Below, in pieces: positions 39,342-52,953 of a stretch of 64,000 nucleotides of DNA. The position numbers and the translations under genes are program-made. The stretch's first letter is position 1. Every line of letters begins with the position of its first letter. The notes below the pieces were generated by a model that was not told the DNA's origin, did no database searches, and saw nothing but the letters and a program-made list of their open reading frames with translations. The stretch is from Artocarpus heterophyllus (taxonomy: Eukaryota; Streptophyta; Magnoliopsida; Rosales; Moraceae): contig CM046350.1 in NCBI GenBank assembly GCA_025403435.1, positions 16,341,274 to 16,405,273 of the forward strand. The letters run 5' to 3'.

Positions 39342-42300
39342 TTAGTTTGTTTGGATTTGTCTCTAAAATTACTTTCTTTTTTATTACTTTGTGTGTGCAC
39401 ATACATAAGAGGTCTAGCTTTTTTAGTTTTGAGTTGAGCTTTGTGTTGTAGCTTAGTTAAACAAATTATGTATTAAGAAAAAGGGACATTATCATTGGTT
39501 TGTAATAAAAAGTGCCAGTAAGGCTTAAGAAATGCAAAATGATGGTATTGATTGATTGAACTTCAAGGGTATAGTTACTTTGGATTGTGTGTCTCAGAAG
39601 TTGATTAATTAAATTGGTTTGTGTAGAGAAAATGTAATCTATGCTATGTACTTTTCAGGACAGTTTGATCCCAGAGGAGATCTTTGCTGCTTAAACCTGT
39701 TTTTTCAGGGCAGTCAGTTTGTGAACTCAAATATCCTATCTGAATTATTTTTTTTTTTATTCTCTTGAGAATAATTCCTATCTGATTTTGGTATACCAAA
39801 TACGAAAAATAAATGCTTTTTTGTGTCACATACGCAAGAACCAGTACATGCTCTGTCTACAAGCTTTCTTTAAATGTTGCTCCCAATCTCAAAGGTGCCT
39901 AGCCATTGTCTAATGATTTTCTTCCGTACTTATAATGACATTAAAGTGAAGTTTGTTTATAAAATGCCTCTTTGTGCCAATCATTTATAATTCATAACGA
40001 TATCTTTATCATACATCATTAGAATGCAAGTTACCCTTTCATTTTTAGCCAAATAAAAGGCTTACCTTTATTATTTTATTTTTTTTTGAAAAATAAGATT
40101 TTATTCCTACATTAAGAAATATATATGTAAAATGACTTTGTTAGATACTCGAAAACAGAAAGTATCTCGAATCACCAAGAACAAGCTCTCACATATAGTT
40201 CTTTTAAACAAACCTCTGTAATCTATTGAAACATTAAGATCCACAATACTATTGTACAGCTATATAAAGACCACTAATCACATTACAGACACGCAACACC
40301 GTAAAGAGCGAACTCTCACAGAATAGACGTACAAACTCAACCAAAAAATAGGGAGACCACAATTTATCAAATCAATGAAAATGAATTACAATCTAGGTAG
40401 TGGCTAGGGCCATTGACTTGACTTGATGTGGTAAAATTGACAATTAAACGTCTACACTTTGATTGATAATCATCTTCTTGGTGGCTCCAACTTCAAACAA
40501 ATGCCTAATAAAAGGTAGAAGTATGTTTGGCAAATAGATTCCAATTGTGTTGATTTCGATTATTTTGATTTGAATAGTGTGATTTGAACTAGTGATTTAA
40601 ATTGTTATCTAAATTGACGTTTAGATGTGCATTTAAAGTGTTAATTTAAATAGAAAATAAAATTAAAATGTGTGTTTAGATAGATAGTAAAAAAAGTTTT
40701 TGATTTATTAACAAGTTTAATAAAATTGTAATGTTCATGATTCTAAAAAAATGCAATACGTATCTCAATTTATTTCTCTTCATTAAGAACGCAATGAAAG
40801 AAAAATTGTCTCAATCAGATATTCAATGAAGAAGTTATGATTTTTTCTCGAATATAACAAAAAGAATTTCAGCTTTTACTATAGCAAACATATTTGAGTT
40901 TCAAGAGTTTAAGGGGGTAAAAACTCTAAAAACTTATATTTAAAGAATTTATTTTATTTAAATTTTAAAAGAAACAAATATGTAACTAAAAAATTATAAA
41001 GATTTAAATTCAATGAATTAGCTGAATATACGAAACAAACCCGACCTAAGTTCATCCTTTTTGAATATGGTCAATGAGGAAATAAAAAGAGATATAATTT
41101 TCTCCTTTTTGAATTCCAACGAATCGGTAAAACTAGTTGGCCTTGGCCATCGAGTCTCCAGGATGGAAGAGGTGGGTAAAACATCATAAACACACGAAAC
41201 CCTTTGTAATGCATTACAGCATATGATCATGCTGCCATTTTTGTTCTCTTCCATAGGCGAGTCAATGTTCTGTTATTAAATTTTGTGAGCAAAAGAACAA
41301 ATAAAAAAATGGGAACATCTGGTCCAAGTACAGCGAAATTGGTTATTCTTATTATTATTATTATTTAAATCGTTCACACGTTACAAATCAACTTAATTAG
41401 TGTGCTCGTCAAAACTATTATTAATTCTTGTTAGTTGGCATCCGGAAATAACTATGCCTTTTTGTTATATTCAAACTTAGCTAATCCCATATTTTGAAAA
41501 TAACCCTATCCCCACATTTGAAAAAAAATTCTTTTTTTTTTTTTTTGGGTAATGATAATTTGTTGGCTAAGGTTAGTCCTCTACGGTACAAACAATGCAT
41601 GTTTTTTTTATTGTTGGACTGATTAAAATCATATCAAGGGAAAAAAAACTGTTTTTTGATGCTTGTAATTGTGTTTTTCAAGTCTTACCAGTGCCACAAA
41701 AATCTTCTTATGGTTGAGGGGTAAAAAGGCAGTCAAAATCTGGAGCTGGTAGGTGGAGAAAATCAAATTGGCCCTTTGTTAATCCAGTAGTCTCTTACGT
41801 GACATAACATAAGTGTGGCTGCGTCAGCACTGGTGCATGGGTAAAGAAGCTGTATCCTGTATGCGTTGAATTTAAGCCGGTTGGATGACCACAAAAAAAA
41901 CCTTGGTCAAAGGATCTTACATGACTTCATTGTTTGTTGTAAAGTTGAATGTAGATACCTAGAGATGATCATCAGCGCGTGGCTGCTTGGTGGCAAGGGG
42001 AGCAGCCACCCTAGATGACCTTTTTTTAAAAAAGAAAAATTAATTTAAATAATTTGTGATTTTTACGGTTTTGCTCATGAGAGTTAACCCAAAAGGCCTC
42101 ACACAAGTAAAAGATGACATGTTGTCTTTACTTATAAATTATTTTTTATAAACATTTGCAAGTGATTTGAGACTGTACAATTTTTTTTTTTTACCTTCTT
42201 TGTTTTAATGGAATTATAGTTGTCACATTTTCCTGTTTAATTCTCACTAATATTTGATTGTCTCATGTACAACCCACTAAACTTTACAACATCTTGTTTT

Positions 42301-44169
42301 TGTTTTTGTTTTTGTTTTTTTTTAAGAAAAACAATTTGTATGCTCCGCCTACGCTAGCGGTTGTGATTTATGCAACTGGTTCCGTTGCTGTTCATGGGCG
42401 CAGGTGCTTGGGGTGACTGTAATAACAATTAAATGAACAAAACTATTTTATGTGTAGTTGTAGTACTCTTTTGCTCAATATATATAACGGAAAAAGACAC
42501 AAGTTATTTACTAAAATTTTTGATGCAGATCATAATTCAGTGGCAGAGTTAGGAGGGGGACGCCCCCACTCGCTTTTTCGACCCTTCAATTTTATAGTTT
42601 TTGTATTATACTTCTGTTGAGGTTTAATATTTTAATACGAGTCCCACTGACTTTTAGAGCATTTTTAATGTAAATGATATAATATTGTGTCAATATCAAA
42701 TATTGACATTTGAGTGTAAAAAATCTTCTCTAATGCAATATCATTTTTTATACTAAATTCATCATATACAAAACTTGATAGTTTTTTATATCCTCAAAAT
42801 ACAAGATATAAAAATAAAAATAAATAAATAAAACTCTTATGAGAATATTCTTATCGTTTATGCATGTTTTTAAACATTATATATGACTCAAAATCTAATC
42901 AAAATAAAAAATATGCAATATATATATATATATATCTATTGGGTGTTTAGGAGCATTGGTTTAAACCATAGTTTGAACTAATTTAGGTCAAAATAATTGT
43001 AGTGTGTAAGAGTATTACATTATAACTCTTTTTTTTTTACACTATAATATATGAGAGTTTTATATTTAGCAACCAAAAGTTTTGATTAAAACTGAAAATG
43101 TCAAACACTTTAATAAAAATCAAACATTTCATGAAAAACCATACAAGTTGGGATTTTTTATAGTATAAGACTCTTGATATATATCTAGTAGTTCTTGAAA
43201 AACATTGTGGTGTAATTTCTATATTATTTATTCTTAAAAAAAAGGAGAATGAAAGTAATGTAGAATTTTTAAAATTTTTTGAAGTAAATGTTAAATTTTA
43301 AAAATTATTTATAGTAAATGACAGTAAAAAATTTACCAATAAAAAACCATTCTATTCATAAAAAAATAAATAAAAATTATTTTTACTAAGTAATTTTTTT
43401 ACTAATATTTATTATAAGTATTTTTAAAATTTGATATTTTTTTATTTATTTAAAAAATTGCATTTGTCGCAGTTTTCGAAAAAAAAAATGTATGCAATCG
43501 ATCTCATGCAAGCTCCGCCGCAGGATCATACAATAAATGAGTAGCACATGGTTTTTGACTCGTAAAATCTAGTTTTTCTAGTTTGACAATAAATCATTTC
43601 AGTTGAAAGTTTGACAAGGACCTGTCAATTTTTTTTTTTTGATCTTTGACTTGTCATTCTTTTTACTTTTAAAAAATATATGTCTAACTCTTTTACAATG
43701 TACTTTTTTTAAAAAAAATCCGAAACTGGCTTTTACGGTGTATTTAATATCAAAACGCAAAAGGATTTCAACGAAAAACAAAACTGAATTGAGAAACTCC
43801 GGACGTCAAAATCAATCGGGTTATTTTCACCGATGGTACTTGAAATTTACCTTTAGCTTTTATTTAGTTTTAATATTTAAAAAGCTTTATTTTGATCCTA
43901 ATGATCAATTATTTTATTTTAATATTTTTATTAATTAAACATTAAATATTTTAAAAAAAATTAAAATGTTTCACTTTAGTCCTTAATTTATTACTTTGTT
44001 TCATTTTCATTTCTTTGTTATAACTAAGAGTTATTAAGGACTAAAATTTGAAAAATCTAAAGTGAAAAACTAAATATAATATTTTTGGTGCATGTAATTG
44101 AAAAAATTACTAGATTGTTAGTAAGATGAATTTTAATTTTAAAAAAAAAGTTGAATTTATAATATAGAG
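39342..44169. other. Intergenic between ERF gene and Tat element
   Basis: No supported gene in 4.8 kb. The first few hundred bases should be ERF 3' UTR. A MITE-like stretch lies at 42940-43150. Homopolymer runs and small AT-rich ORFs are common. Confidence 0.55.
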
Positions 44170-44771
44170 TGTTGTGTGCAACCTTAAAGGTCTAAGGCTC
44201 GAAGTCGAGATTAAGTAAGACGTCGTAAAAAGCCCAAGTCCAAAAGGACAACTCAGTCGAAGGGCGAGTTGATGAAAGCTCTCTTTGGGAGTCAAGATAA
44301 GCTCTGAGAATCAGAAAGTCGAGATGCCCGTTTGACCCGATTCACTGAATGATGAGACATGAGTTTAAATTTAGAAAAATTCAATCGGATCTCCACAAAA
44401 TAAAGAAGGAATGAATTATACGAGATTTGGGCAAAAAGTCAAACAAATTATGGGAAAGTTATTGGAATATATCAAGAAAGAGAATATTTTTGATTTAATT
44501 GAGATTTTATTTATCATTTTTCATAATTATTTTTCATGTAAATTGTAACTTCAAATAGAGTTAAAGACCTTAGAAACGAGGCCTTAGTCTTTCTCTTGTG
44601 CGTGTACTTAGAAAAACAGTAAAACATTCTCTCAAAGTAAACGTAACTCTCAACGAGAGTACCACTATAATTCTTGGTGTTCTTATTCTTTTCTGCATTT
44701 TTTCTATTTGCTTTATACAAATTTTATGAATGTTTCTTAAGGATATTGTTAGCGAATTTCTACCATCAACA
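44170..44771 (+). repeat. 5' LTR of the Tat element
   Basis: TGTTG...CAACA ends. The part from about 44249 on aligns by eye with 52954-53482, with clear divergence. The first 80 bp have no counterpart in the 3' copy, so the start is inferred. Confidence 0.65.
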
Positions 44772-44839
44772 ATTGGTGGTAGAATGAAGGCCAAATTCTT
44801 CTAAAATAAAAACTTTCATTGCAAGAATTCTTTCACAAT

Positions 44840-46425
44840 TATCATGGTGACCACATGCACTAGTTGCACTAGAGCCACTGGAGACAACTCCATTACACAG
44901 GTCAACAACCAATTGGTTAGAGGATAAAGAGCTGGGGGTTCAAAAAGAGGTAGACAGCCCTTGAGAACCACCATTTTTGAGAAAAGGGTGGAATAAATGA
45001 ACGAACTGCTCGAGAAAATCTCAGCGGCCCTTGATGACATCCAAGGCAGGAATGGTAATGCTGTAGGTGATGACTCGACAGACATAGGGAACAACGTTGG
45101 TAGCCAAGACAATGGTGCCCAATTGGTGGATCTTGAGGGAACCAACTAGACTGTAGGTGGCCAAAATAAGAGGGCTAATTCTATGGATAGCCAAGAAAGA
45201 ATGCGTAAAGTAGCTTAGGCTTAGGGCCGGGGAGTTAACTAGCAGAGACAGAATGTAAGTCTCCCTCCACTCCTGCCGAGGCATGAGGCCAAACAATACA
45301 CAACCTCTGTCCAAAATGGAGGTGACTAAAGGGAACAATTATGAAGAGGCCACTTAAGAGACCAATTACGTGCAAGGAGAGCTATCTTCTTAGGGAACAA
45401 CCCCAACCTTGTAGATCTCTTAGCCATCAACTAGCCACCAAGTAATCCATAAGTCGACCCTCAGTAGATATCTTAGTAGGTGAATCAACAATTGTAAGCC
45501 GCCTTGGCACTCCCTGTAGGCAATATTAAGTGCCTTGTCGGGCATGTTAGAGAATTCACATCCTTTTGCCTATGGAATCATAGATTTTCGTGTCCTAGAG
45601 ATATTCAAGCCTTCATAGATGGCTCCCTGTGAAGGACTTACTGATCTAAATGACCATATTTAGATCTATGAGTCTTACATAAAAATTTATGGAGTCCTAG
45701 GGGAGATATTGTGCTAAGCTTTTAGTCAGACTTTAGCAGGGAGGACATTGAAACCCAGAAGCTTTACGTGTTTTTTAGGACCTGAAGTTTGCCTTTCTAA
45801 ATTAGTTTGTAAGTGTTTGAGTTCTACCTCCATTGAAGGAAAAGCTCAACTTCTTGATTCAAGGTTTAAATAAGTCTTTGAAAGATTGGCTTACAAGGTT
45901 TACTAAAGACGTGGCTACGATTGGAGGAATCTTTGAAGACGTCGCCATTCTAAGGACATTGAGCAGCATATGCACAGATATTACCTTTAGGATGATCTCG
46001 ACTGCAAGGGTCCGAAGATATACAAGGAGTTCCTAGATAGAGTTCGAGGTTTCATTAACTAGGAAGAGGTGAAGGGCTTGGCATTCAGGTGTACCATGGC
46101 ATGTAGTGGAAGTAGTCAAGTTTCGAGCCAAAGGGAAAGAAGATGAGTAAGCCTTAGAGGCAAAATGGTTCTAAGCTGCTGATTTATGTTCCCCAATAGA
46201 CTCAAGCCGAGCTGGGCAATTATCATAGATAATGCTAAACGGCAAAAGCAAGAGGATGGACGACCTCGACCCTAGCAGAGGTATAACAAGTGACAACTAC
46301 CACACTCTCACCATCCTAATCACTAACATTTATTACAAGATTAGTAACAAAGCCTTATCTGTAATGTCCTTCCCTAATGAGGTTAAACCTAAATAAGTGC
46401 AACCAAAACAAATATTGTAGGTTCC
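44840..46425 (+). pseudogene. Tat element gag remnant
   Basis: The recognisable piece is 45833-46036, with LNKSLKDWLTRFTKDVA followed by a hydrophobic block typical of plant gypsy Gag. The rest is broken by stops. Overlapping minus-strand ORFs at 44816-45338 are shadows. Confidence 0.6.
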
Positions 46426-47168
46426 ATGGTGACATGGGACAATTTTAATAGCAAGTGTGTGAGCTTCAAGGACGAGATTAGGAGGCTAATAAAGAAAGGT
46501 CGATTGCAGGAGTACAAAGTCAATAGGAATAATAGAAGAAATAAGAAAAAGAATGATCATATAGACGATCAGAGAAATGATGGACGACAACGTGAGGACG
46601 ACCGTAGAGACAATAATGCTGTGGAGCCCGCGAGTATAATGAGCATGATATTTGGTGGACCATATATCATGCTCATTATACTGTGGAGCCCGCGAATTGC
46701 TCCTGTGAGACAAGAGAATCTTCAAAACAGAGGTGCATCAACGTGTTGATGAGCAGGCATGCCAAGGTGCTGAGATATGAAGGAATAGAGATTACTTTCT
46801 CCAAGGAAGATGCGAGTGGAGTGAATTTCCCGCAAATAGATGCCTTGGAGGTTAAGGCCATGATCACAAATTATATTGTTTGTCAAATTTGGTCAACAAC
46901 AAAAGTCGACATAATTAACACTGACTGTCTAACGACGATAGGAATCTCAATGGATCAGATGACGCCTAATTCTCGACCACTTTATGGGTTTATGAGAGAT
47001 AGTACAACCTTGGAGGGGATAATCAAGTTGCCCATAATGGTGGCAAAGAAACTAAGAACATCGACTATAATCTCAAATTTCCAAGTAGTCAAGGGTAGAG
47101 ATCAGTACAACGCAGTCATTAGAAGGCCAACCTCGAGGGGTCCTAAAGGCGATCGCCTCAATTTATGA
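46426..47168 (+). pseudogene. Tat element Gag end and aspartic protease remnant
   Basis: 46426-46670 reads a Lys/Arg/Asp-rich Gag tail ending SIMSMIFGGPY, the usual IFGGP block of Tat elements. 46683-47168 is an open 161-codon stretch with YEGIEITFSKEDASGV, ALEVKAMITNY and PLYGFMRDSTTLEGIIKLPI, the protease region. The catalytic DNGSS-type motif is replaced by the broken TTKVDIINTDC. A foldback duplication at 46620-46695 splits the two parts. Confidence 0.75.
46620..46695. repeat. 17-bp perfect inverted repeat inside a direct repeat
   Basis: TATAATGAGCATGATAT (46635-46651) and its reverse complement (46664-46680) flank a 12-base loop. TGTGGAGCCCGCGA occurs at 46620-46633 and 46682-46695. Confidence 0.95.
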
Positions 47169-47589
47169 TCATAAAGTAAAGTTTCCTACACCAAATGGAA
47201 TAGACGAGATGAAAGGGAACTAATACGAATCAAGGTTGGCATATTCTGATATAGTGCATACAAACACAGACCCTAAGAAGATAGAAGCAAGAATGGTGCA
47301 TCAGGTTCCAAGGAAGAAGATATCGACCCTAGGTTGGAAGAAGAGATTACAAGAATAAACCCAAGGGCGGATTTGGTTGAGGTGAAAATGAATGAACAAG
47401 AACCATCGAGGGCGCTTAAGTTTAGTTTTGGATTGAGTAAGAAGCAGGTGAATAAGCTCATGAAGTTTTTAAGCAACAATCTAAATGTTTTTCCCTGCAC
47501 TCATGAGGACATGGTGGGAATCGATCTAAAGGTCGTTTGCCATCGTTTCAATATTGACCAAAGCTACCCCCCAAAGAGACTGAAGAAAT

Positions 47590-48960
47590 GACTGATGAAT
47601 GTAGAGAGATAGGAGGTGCTTTGCAAAGGGGTTGACAAGTTGGAAAAGAATAGGTTCATCAAGGAGTCTCAATAAAATGGTTGGATTTCAAATCTAGTAC
47701 TTATCCACAAGCCTAACGGGAAGTGGAGGACTTACATTGACTTCAATGATCTAAACAAGGCATGTCCAAAGAAAAACTTTCAACTCCCAAGGACAAATTA
47801 GTTCGTCGACGCCACTGTAGGGCATGAGCTACTAAGCTTCTTAGATACTTATTCGAGGTATAACCAAATCCCCATGCACCTACAAGACTAGGAGCATACA
47901 TCATTCATCATAGACAAGTAGTTATACTGTTCTCTCGTCATGCCCTTTGCGTTGAAGAATGTTGCCGCAACATACTAGCATTTGGTAAATAAAATGTTTG
48001 CTTAATAGATGGGAAAGACCATAGAGGTTTATATCGAGGATATACTAGTAAAGAACATTAAGGTGAGCTTACATGTTGCGCATCTAGACGAGATGTTATT
48101 TTGGGGAAGTATTAGATGAAGCTTAACCCACTAAAGTGTGCAATTGGTGTGGCGTTAGGGAAGTTTTTGGGTTTTATGGTTAGCCATTGAGGTATTGAGG
48201 CTAACCTAGCAAAGATTCAAGCTTTGCTGGATATGAAGGCACCACAAAGCCTAAAGAGGTATGGAAGCTAACTGGTTACATTGCTGCTCTTACTCGCTTC
48301 ATCTCGAGGGCGACTAATAAGTGTGTGTTATTTTTTTATGTTTTGAAAAAAAAAATTGTTTGAGTGGACGACAAAATACAATGAGGCATTTAAGTGCATG
48401 AAAGAGTACTTTGGGAAACCCTTGTAGCTTTCAAAGGCTCTACCAAGGGAAACCCTTTACGTTTATTTGGCTATTTCTACGCATGCGTTGATCTCAGTTT
48501 TGGCTAAACCCTAAACCCTTTACTAAAGTGTGCAATTGGTGTGGCGTTAGGGAAGTTTTTGGGTTTTATGGTTAGCCATTGAGGTATTGAGGCTAACCTA
48601 GCAAAGATTCAAGCTTTGCTGGATATGAAGGCACCACAAAGCCTAAAGAGGTATGGAAGCTAACTGGTTACATTGCTGCTCTTAATCGCTTCATCTCGAG
48701 GGCGACTAATAAGTGTGTGTTATTTTTTTATGTTTTGAAAAAAAAAATTTGTTTGAGTGGACGACAAAATACAATGAGGCATTTAAGTGCATGAAAGAGT
48801 ACTTTGGGAAACCCTCGTAGCTTTCAAAGGCTCTACCAAGGGAAACCCTTTACGTTTATTTGGCTATTTCTACGCATGCGTTGATCTCAGTTTTGGTCAG
48901 GGAAGAAAATAAGGCACAACTATATCAGTCTACTATGCAAGCAAACGTTTACTTGACACA
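47590..48960 (+). pseudogene. Tat element reverse transcriptase, with internal duplication
   Basis: Readable blocks: LVLIHKPNGKWRTYIDF (47693-47745), DLNKACPKKNFQLPR, GHELLSFLDTYSRYNQIPMH, then MPFALKN and VYIEDILVKN around 48030-48060, in place of the usual YVDDMLVK. Multiple stop codons. A tandem duplication (48131-48895) repeats the RT thumb region. Confidence 0.85.
48131..48895 (+). repeat. 392-bp-period tandem duplication with telomere-like junction
   Basis: Copy 1 (48131-48503) and copy 2 (48523-48895) are nearly identical; I see a few substitutions and an A-run length change. Between them lies the 19-base CTAAACCCTAAACCCTTTA (48504-48522), two units of the plant telomere repeat CCCTAAA. 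Confidence 0.9.
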
Positions 48961-49710
48961 GATACGAGATATTTGGAGATGGAGAAGCTTGCATTGGCTT
49001 TGGTTATGTCAACAAGGAAGTTAAAGAGGTATTTTCTAGAACATAAAGCGGTGATTTTAACCAATTATTCATTAAGATAAGCCCTCTAGAGCTAGAAACC
49101 TCTGATCGACTTTTGAAGTAGTCTGTAAAATTGAGCCAATTTGATATCAATTATAAGCCTCACACAAGAATAAATGGATAGGCACTAACTGATTTTGTTA
49201 TCGAGTTTATAGCTTGACTAGACAGCATTGAAATGGAAGTTAAGAATGAAAGTTATATATCGATGGTCGTCAAACGAGCACGGGTTAGGTGCGGGGGTTA
49301 TGTTGCTAAGTTTAGAAAACCAAAAGAACATGGCAGCGGTAAGATTTAAGTTTGGCGCCTTAAATAAGGAGGCCTAATATAAAGCGATATTCGCAGGAAT
49401 ATACCTCGCCCATTATCTAAAAGCTGATCCATTTGAAGTCTAAAATGATTCTCAGCTCGTCATTAATTCAAACGAATATAAGGCAAAGGACAGAATAATG
49501 ATGAAATACCAGCAAAAGGTGAAAAAAGAGCTTCCAAAGTTAGTCTTTGAGATCAAGCAAATACCTCAAGCTAAGAATAATAACGCGGAAGCCCTAGCTC
49601 AACTTACAACGTCAAAAGATTCAAAACTGCTCAAGGTGATTCCAATTGTAGTTTTGGAAGTCCCAACCATCCAGCGAGAGGTGGTGAAGGAAACAATGCC
49701 GATTGTGTAA
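48961..49710 (+). pseudogene. Tat element RNase H and second (archaeal-like) RNase H
   Basis: The first RNase H end reads TRKLKRYFLEHKAVILTNY (about 49010-49065). The second domain reads GAGVMLLSL-like, FGALNKEA and NDSQLVINSNEYKAKDRIM-type blocks (about 49280-49500). Its tail is the open 49498-49710 stretch (YQQKVKKELPKLVFEIKQIP). Frames are broken. Confidence 0.75.
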
Positions 49711-49879
49711 AGAGATAACTGGATGACTCCCATAGTCAGGTATTTGCTTAATGAAGAATTGCTAGGTAACCCAGTTGAAGCAAAGAGTACTCGCCATAGG
49801 TCGACATGTTATCTGCTGCATGATGGTATGCTTTATTGACTAGGTAACTCTACCCTTCTTTTGTGATGTTTGGATAATT

Positions 49880-50720
49880 ATAAAGGCCTAAAGGTTTTGA
49901 AGGAGATACACAAGTGTTTGTGCAAAATCAACTATAGAGGGTAGTCTTTGGCCCACAAGACGCTAAGATAGGGTTATTACTGGCCAACCTTTAAAAAGGA
50001 TGCCATTGAGTATGCTCGTAGGTGCAACAAGTGTCAACGCTATGCCACAATGCCTAGGTATCTTCCAAAAATTTTGGTGTTGACCTTAAGCTCCTAAACT
50101 TTTGTGAAATGGAGAATCAATACAATCGGTCTATTCATCATGATGCCTTGAGGGTTTAAGTTCACCATCATTACAGCCGACTACTATAAAAAGTGGCCTA
50201 AAGCAAAGGCATTCACTACATCACAGAAGCTAATTGCACAAGCCTTATTTGGTTGCCCATCATCTGTCAATTTTGTGTTCCACACTCTCTTGTCTCCAAC
50301 AATGGCAAGTAGTTCAACAATGCTAAGACAAGGAAGCTTTATGATGATCTTAACATCCATACAAGCTTTTCGACTATGATCTACCCCCAATCGAATGGTC
50401 AGGTTGAAGTTATCAATAAGATCATCAAGTATACCTTAAAGAAACATCTTGATGAGTTGAAGGGCAGATAGGCTAAGGAGCTTCCGAATGTGTTATAGGC
50501 ATATCAGACGATGAATAGAACTACCATAGAAGAGACACCGTTCTCACTGATTTATGGTGCCAAACCATTTATTTCAGTCGAGATTATCAAGCCCACCAAT
50601 TGAGTCGTGGGATATAATGAGGTGGCATGTACAGCTAATGGACGTAGAGCTTGACTTGCTTGAGGAGTGAAGGATCGACTCCTAGATGTGTCTCATCACT
50701 TATCAGTCAAAAACAACGAG
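49880..50720 (+). pseudogene. Tat element integrase
   Basis: The zinc-binding part reads SLAHKTLR, GYYWPTFKKDAIEYARRCNK and CQRYATMPR (49950-50060). The core follows with FTIITADYYKKWPKAKAFTT (50161-50220) and further pieces to about 50720. Stops interrupt it. Confidence 0.8.
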
Positions 50721-50989
50721 ATATTACAACAAAAAAGTCAAGGCAAGGAGTTTGTGGCTAGTGATATTATAAAGAGAAATTTATCTTTATTATTTGACGT
50801 TGTGCTTGGTTTATTTCTTGACGTTTGTTTAGTATAATTCTCAATGTTTGCACATCAAAACAGTATATGCATGAAAATAAAATTGTATTAAAGAAAAAGA
50901 AGAGGTTACAAAATAAAATGGTCAAAAGGCCTCAATGTCTCGACCTAAGAAAAAAAAAAGAAAAGAAAAAGACCTTATAACGGGCTTCT

Positions 50990-52944
50990 ACTGATCGTTG
51001 TCTGGAGGAGCATCTCCAGCTCCCTCCACAATTAACTCATCTGCAAGAGTCAAAGCATCCGTGTATAAAAAGACCGATCCCAATCTGGGTGAGCAACTAG
51101 GATCTGGCTCATGATTTTTTTGCCTACAAACTTGAGGATCAAATTTTACGTGTTTTCATACTCCTCGAAATTTTGATAGTTCTCAACTACAGAGGCAGTT
51201 ACGGTAGTAATGGCAGCTGTAATCTCCTCGGCCTTCTTTTTCTCTGCCTCCTTAGCCCAGCTTGAAATCCCTACTCCCCCTCCTTGGTTAACTTCTCCTT
51301 CTCTCTCTCGACCTCTGCCTTTAAGCTTTCAATTTGCTTCGATAGGTTGATAGTCTTGTCCCGCTCAAGCTTCAATGAGCTACTAGTCTTGGCACCCTTA
51401 TCCTTAGCATCTTCAACCGCCAACTCATTGACTTCGAGTAGAGCCTTTAGAGCTTAGATTTCTTTACTCAGCCCCTTAGTGTCTTTGATCATTTGCTCGA
51501 TCTCACAATAGAAGACCAAAGGCAACATCAGAGCCTACAAGTAAATAGCCAAAGATAGACGTCAAAATAATAATAAAATGGAAAGCAAAGTAAGGACAGA
51601 GCATACCTTATCTTGGCTACAGATTTGTGTCCGCTGACAATTAAGGAGAGGAGACTTCTCAGTCATGGTCTAGTCCTTCTCGAAAATAAGATCATGATCG
51701 CCTAGTATGCGAGAGTGAAGCGTAGTGGGAGTTCGAGCATATTGACAACCTGGGCGTCAAATAGGTCGACCACTATTAAGTTAAGATCGCTATCTGACTC
51801 CCAAGCAGGAGGTAAGGAGTCTTTTTAGGGAGGAGGGGAAGGAAGGTCATGAATCTCAACAACAAAGGCCTTCTCAAGTCAACACCTTGGAGTGGAAAAG
51901 TCATCATCAGTCCTTTGCTTTTAAGTGAGTGGTATTGCCCGAGCGCTAACTTGTGTCCTTTTCAAATGAGGGGGCTTCTTAGGTATGGCACCTCTCCTGA
52001 ATGAGGTGCCACCAACTGAGGGCCAGTTCTTCTTGGCTTAGGAGGGGAGCCTCAAGTTCAACATCTCTGCAAACAAGAAACAAGGTCAAAAATGAAATCT
52101 TGACTATCTCAATTGCAACATGATGTATAAAAACTTCAATTCCTACCCTCTTTGCTCACACCACGGGAAAGTGACAAGGCTATAGGACCGTTTATTCTTG
52201 ACAGTAACGAAGTTCTTAATTCTCCTTTCCAACTCAGGCAAGTCGATGATATATCTAAGCCTCTTCTCCCTATCCACTGCGAGAGCATAATGATCGACTA
52301 GTTCTACAAGTGGGAGATGAGTTAAAAAAAGGGGATAAAGGATGACTTGTGGAAGTTACAAAGCTTACTAGCTATCCTCCCGGTACTGTCGACGGTGAAT
52401 TTTTTCTTGCCATACCCCTTCTTACCATCCAAAGGATGAGTATTGAAGTTTCCTTTGAGCATAAAAATCATCTTCTTCCAGTCAAGCAGATCTAGAATGA
52501 TGGTTGATCTTGTTCTTAGCTTAACTATAGGGCCCTACATAGTAATATCCATTAAATAGTGACTAACTGATATTATGGCAGTAAAAAAACTCAACTACAC
52601 CAAGCAGAGCTTTGAAGTGCAAATGCCATAAGGATCCATATACCCGAGAAGATGTACAAGAAGTTTGGCAAGAGTTGCGTCGGTGGCATCTTAAGCTTAC
52701 AGTATAAACTTTTTCAAAAGGGATGAAAAGAAAAGGTCTAGGCAGCCATCACGCATCCATTATAAACAGTGAGGCATCCAAAAAGGGCAACATTTGCACG
52801 CCGATGTTTGTTGGGGATGAGGAATTTGAAGTATCGGCCATCGATATAATCCTTTGTAAATATCCTATTGATGTTATGAGGTCGACATGCTGAGTTAGTC
52901 CTCCTCGCCTTGTCCGACAACACTTTTCCACTAAATGTCACCAA
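50990..52944 (-). pseudogene. Antisense coiled-coil ORF of the Tat element (broken)
   Basis: The minus strand, opposite to the element, carries a protein-like reading. It starts MVTFSGKVLSDKARR at 52944, goes on through DGRYFKFLIPNKHRRANV, and towards 51250-51500 gives a clear coiled coil (LERDKTINLSKQIESLKA, EVEREKEKLTK). Stops break it. Antisense additional ORFs between integrase and 3' LTR are known from Tat elements such as Grande and Retand; their function is not established. It could also be a host gene fragment. Confidence 0.6.
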
Positions 52945-52953
52945 AGGCTCATC

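Noticed and set aside
39046..39345. 99-codon ORF in another frame of the first ERF
   Set aside because: Shadow of the GC-rich ERF coding region; no independent features.
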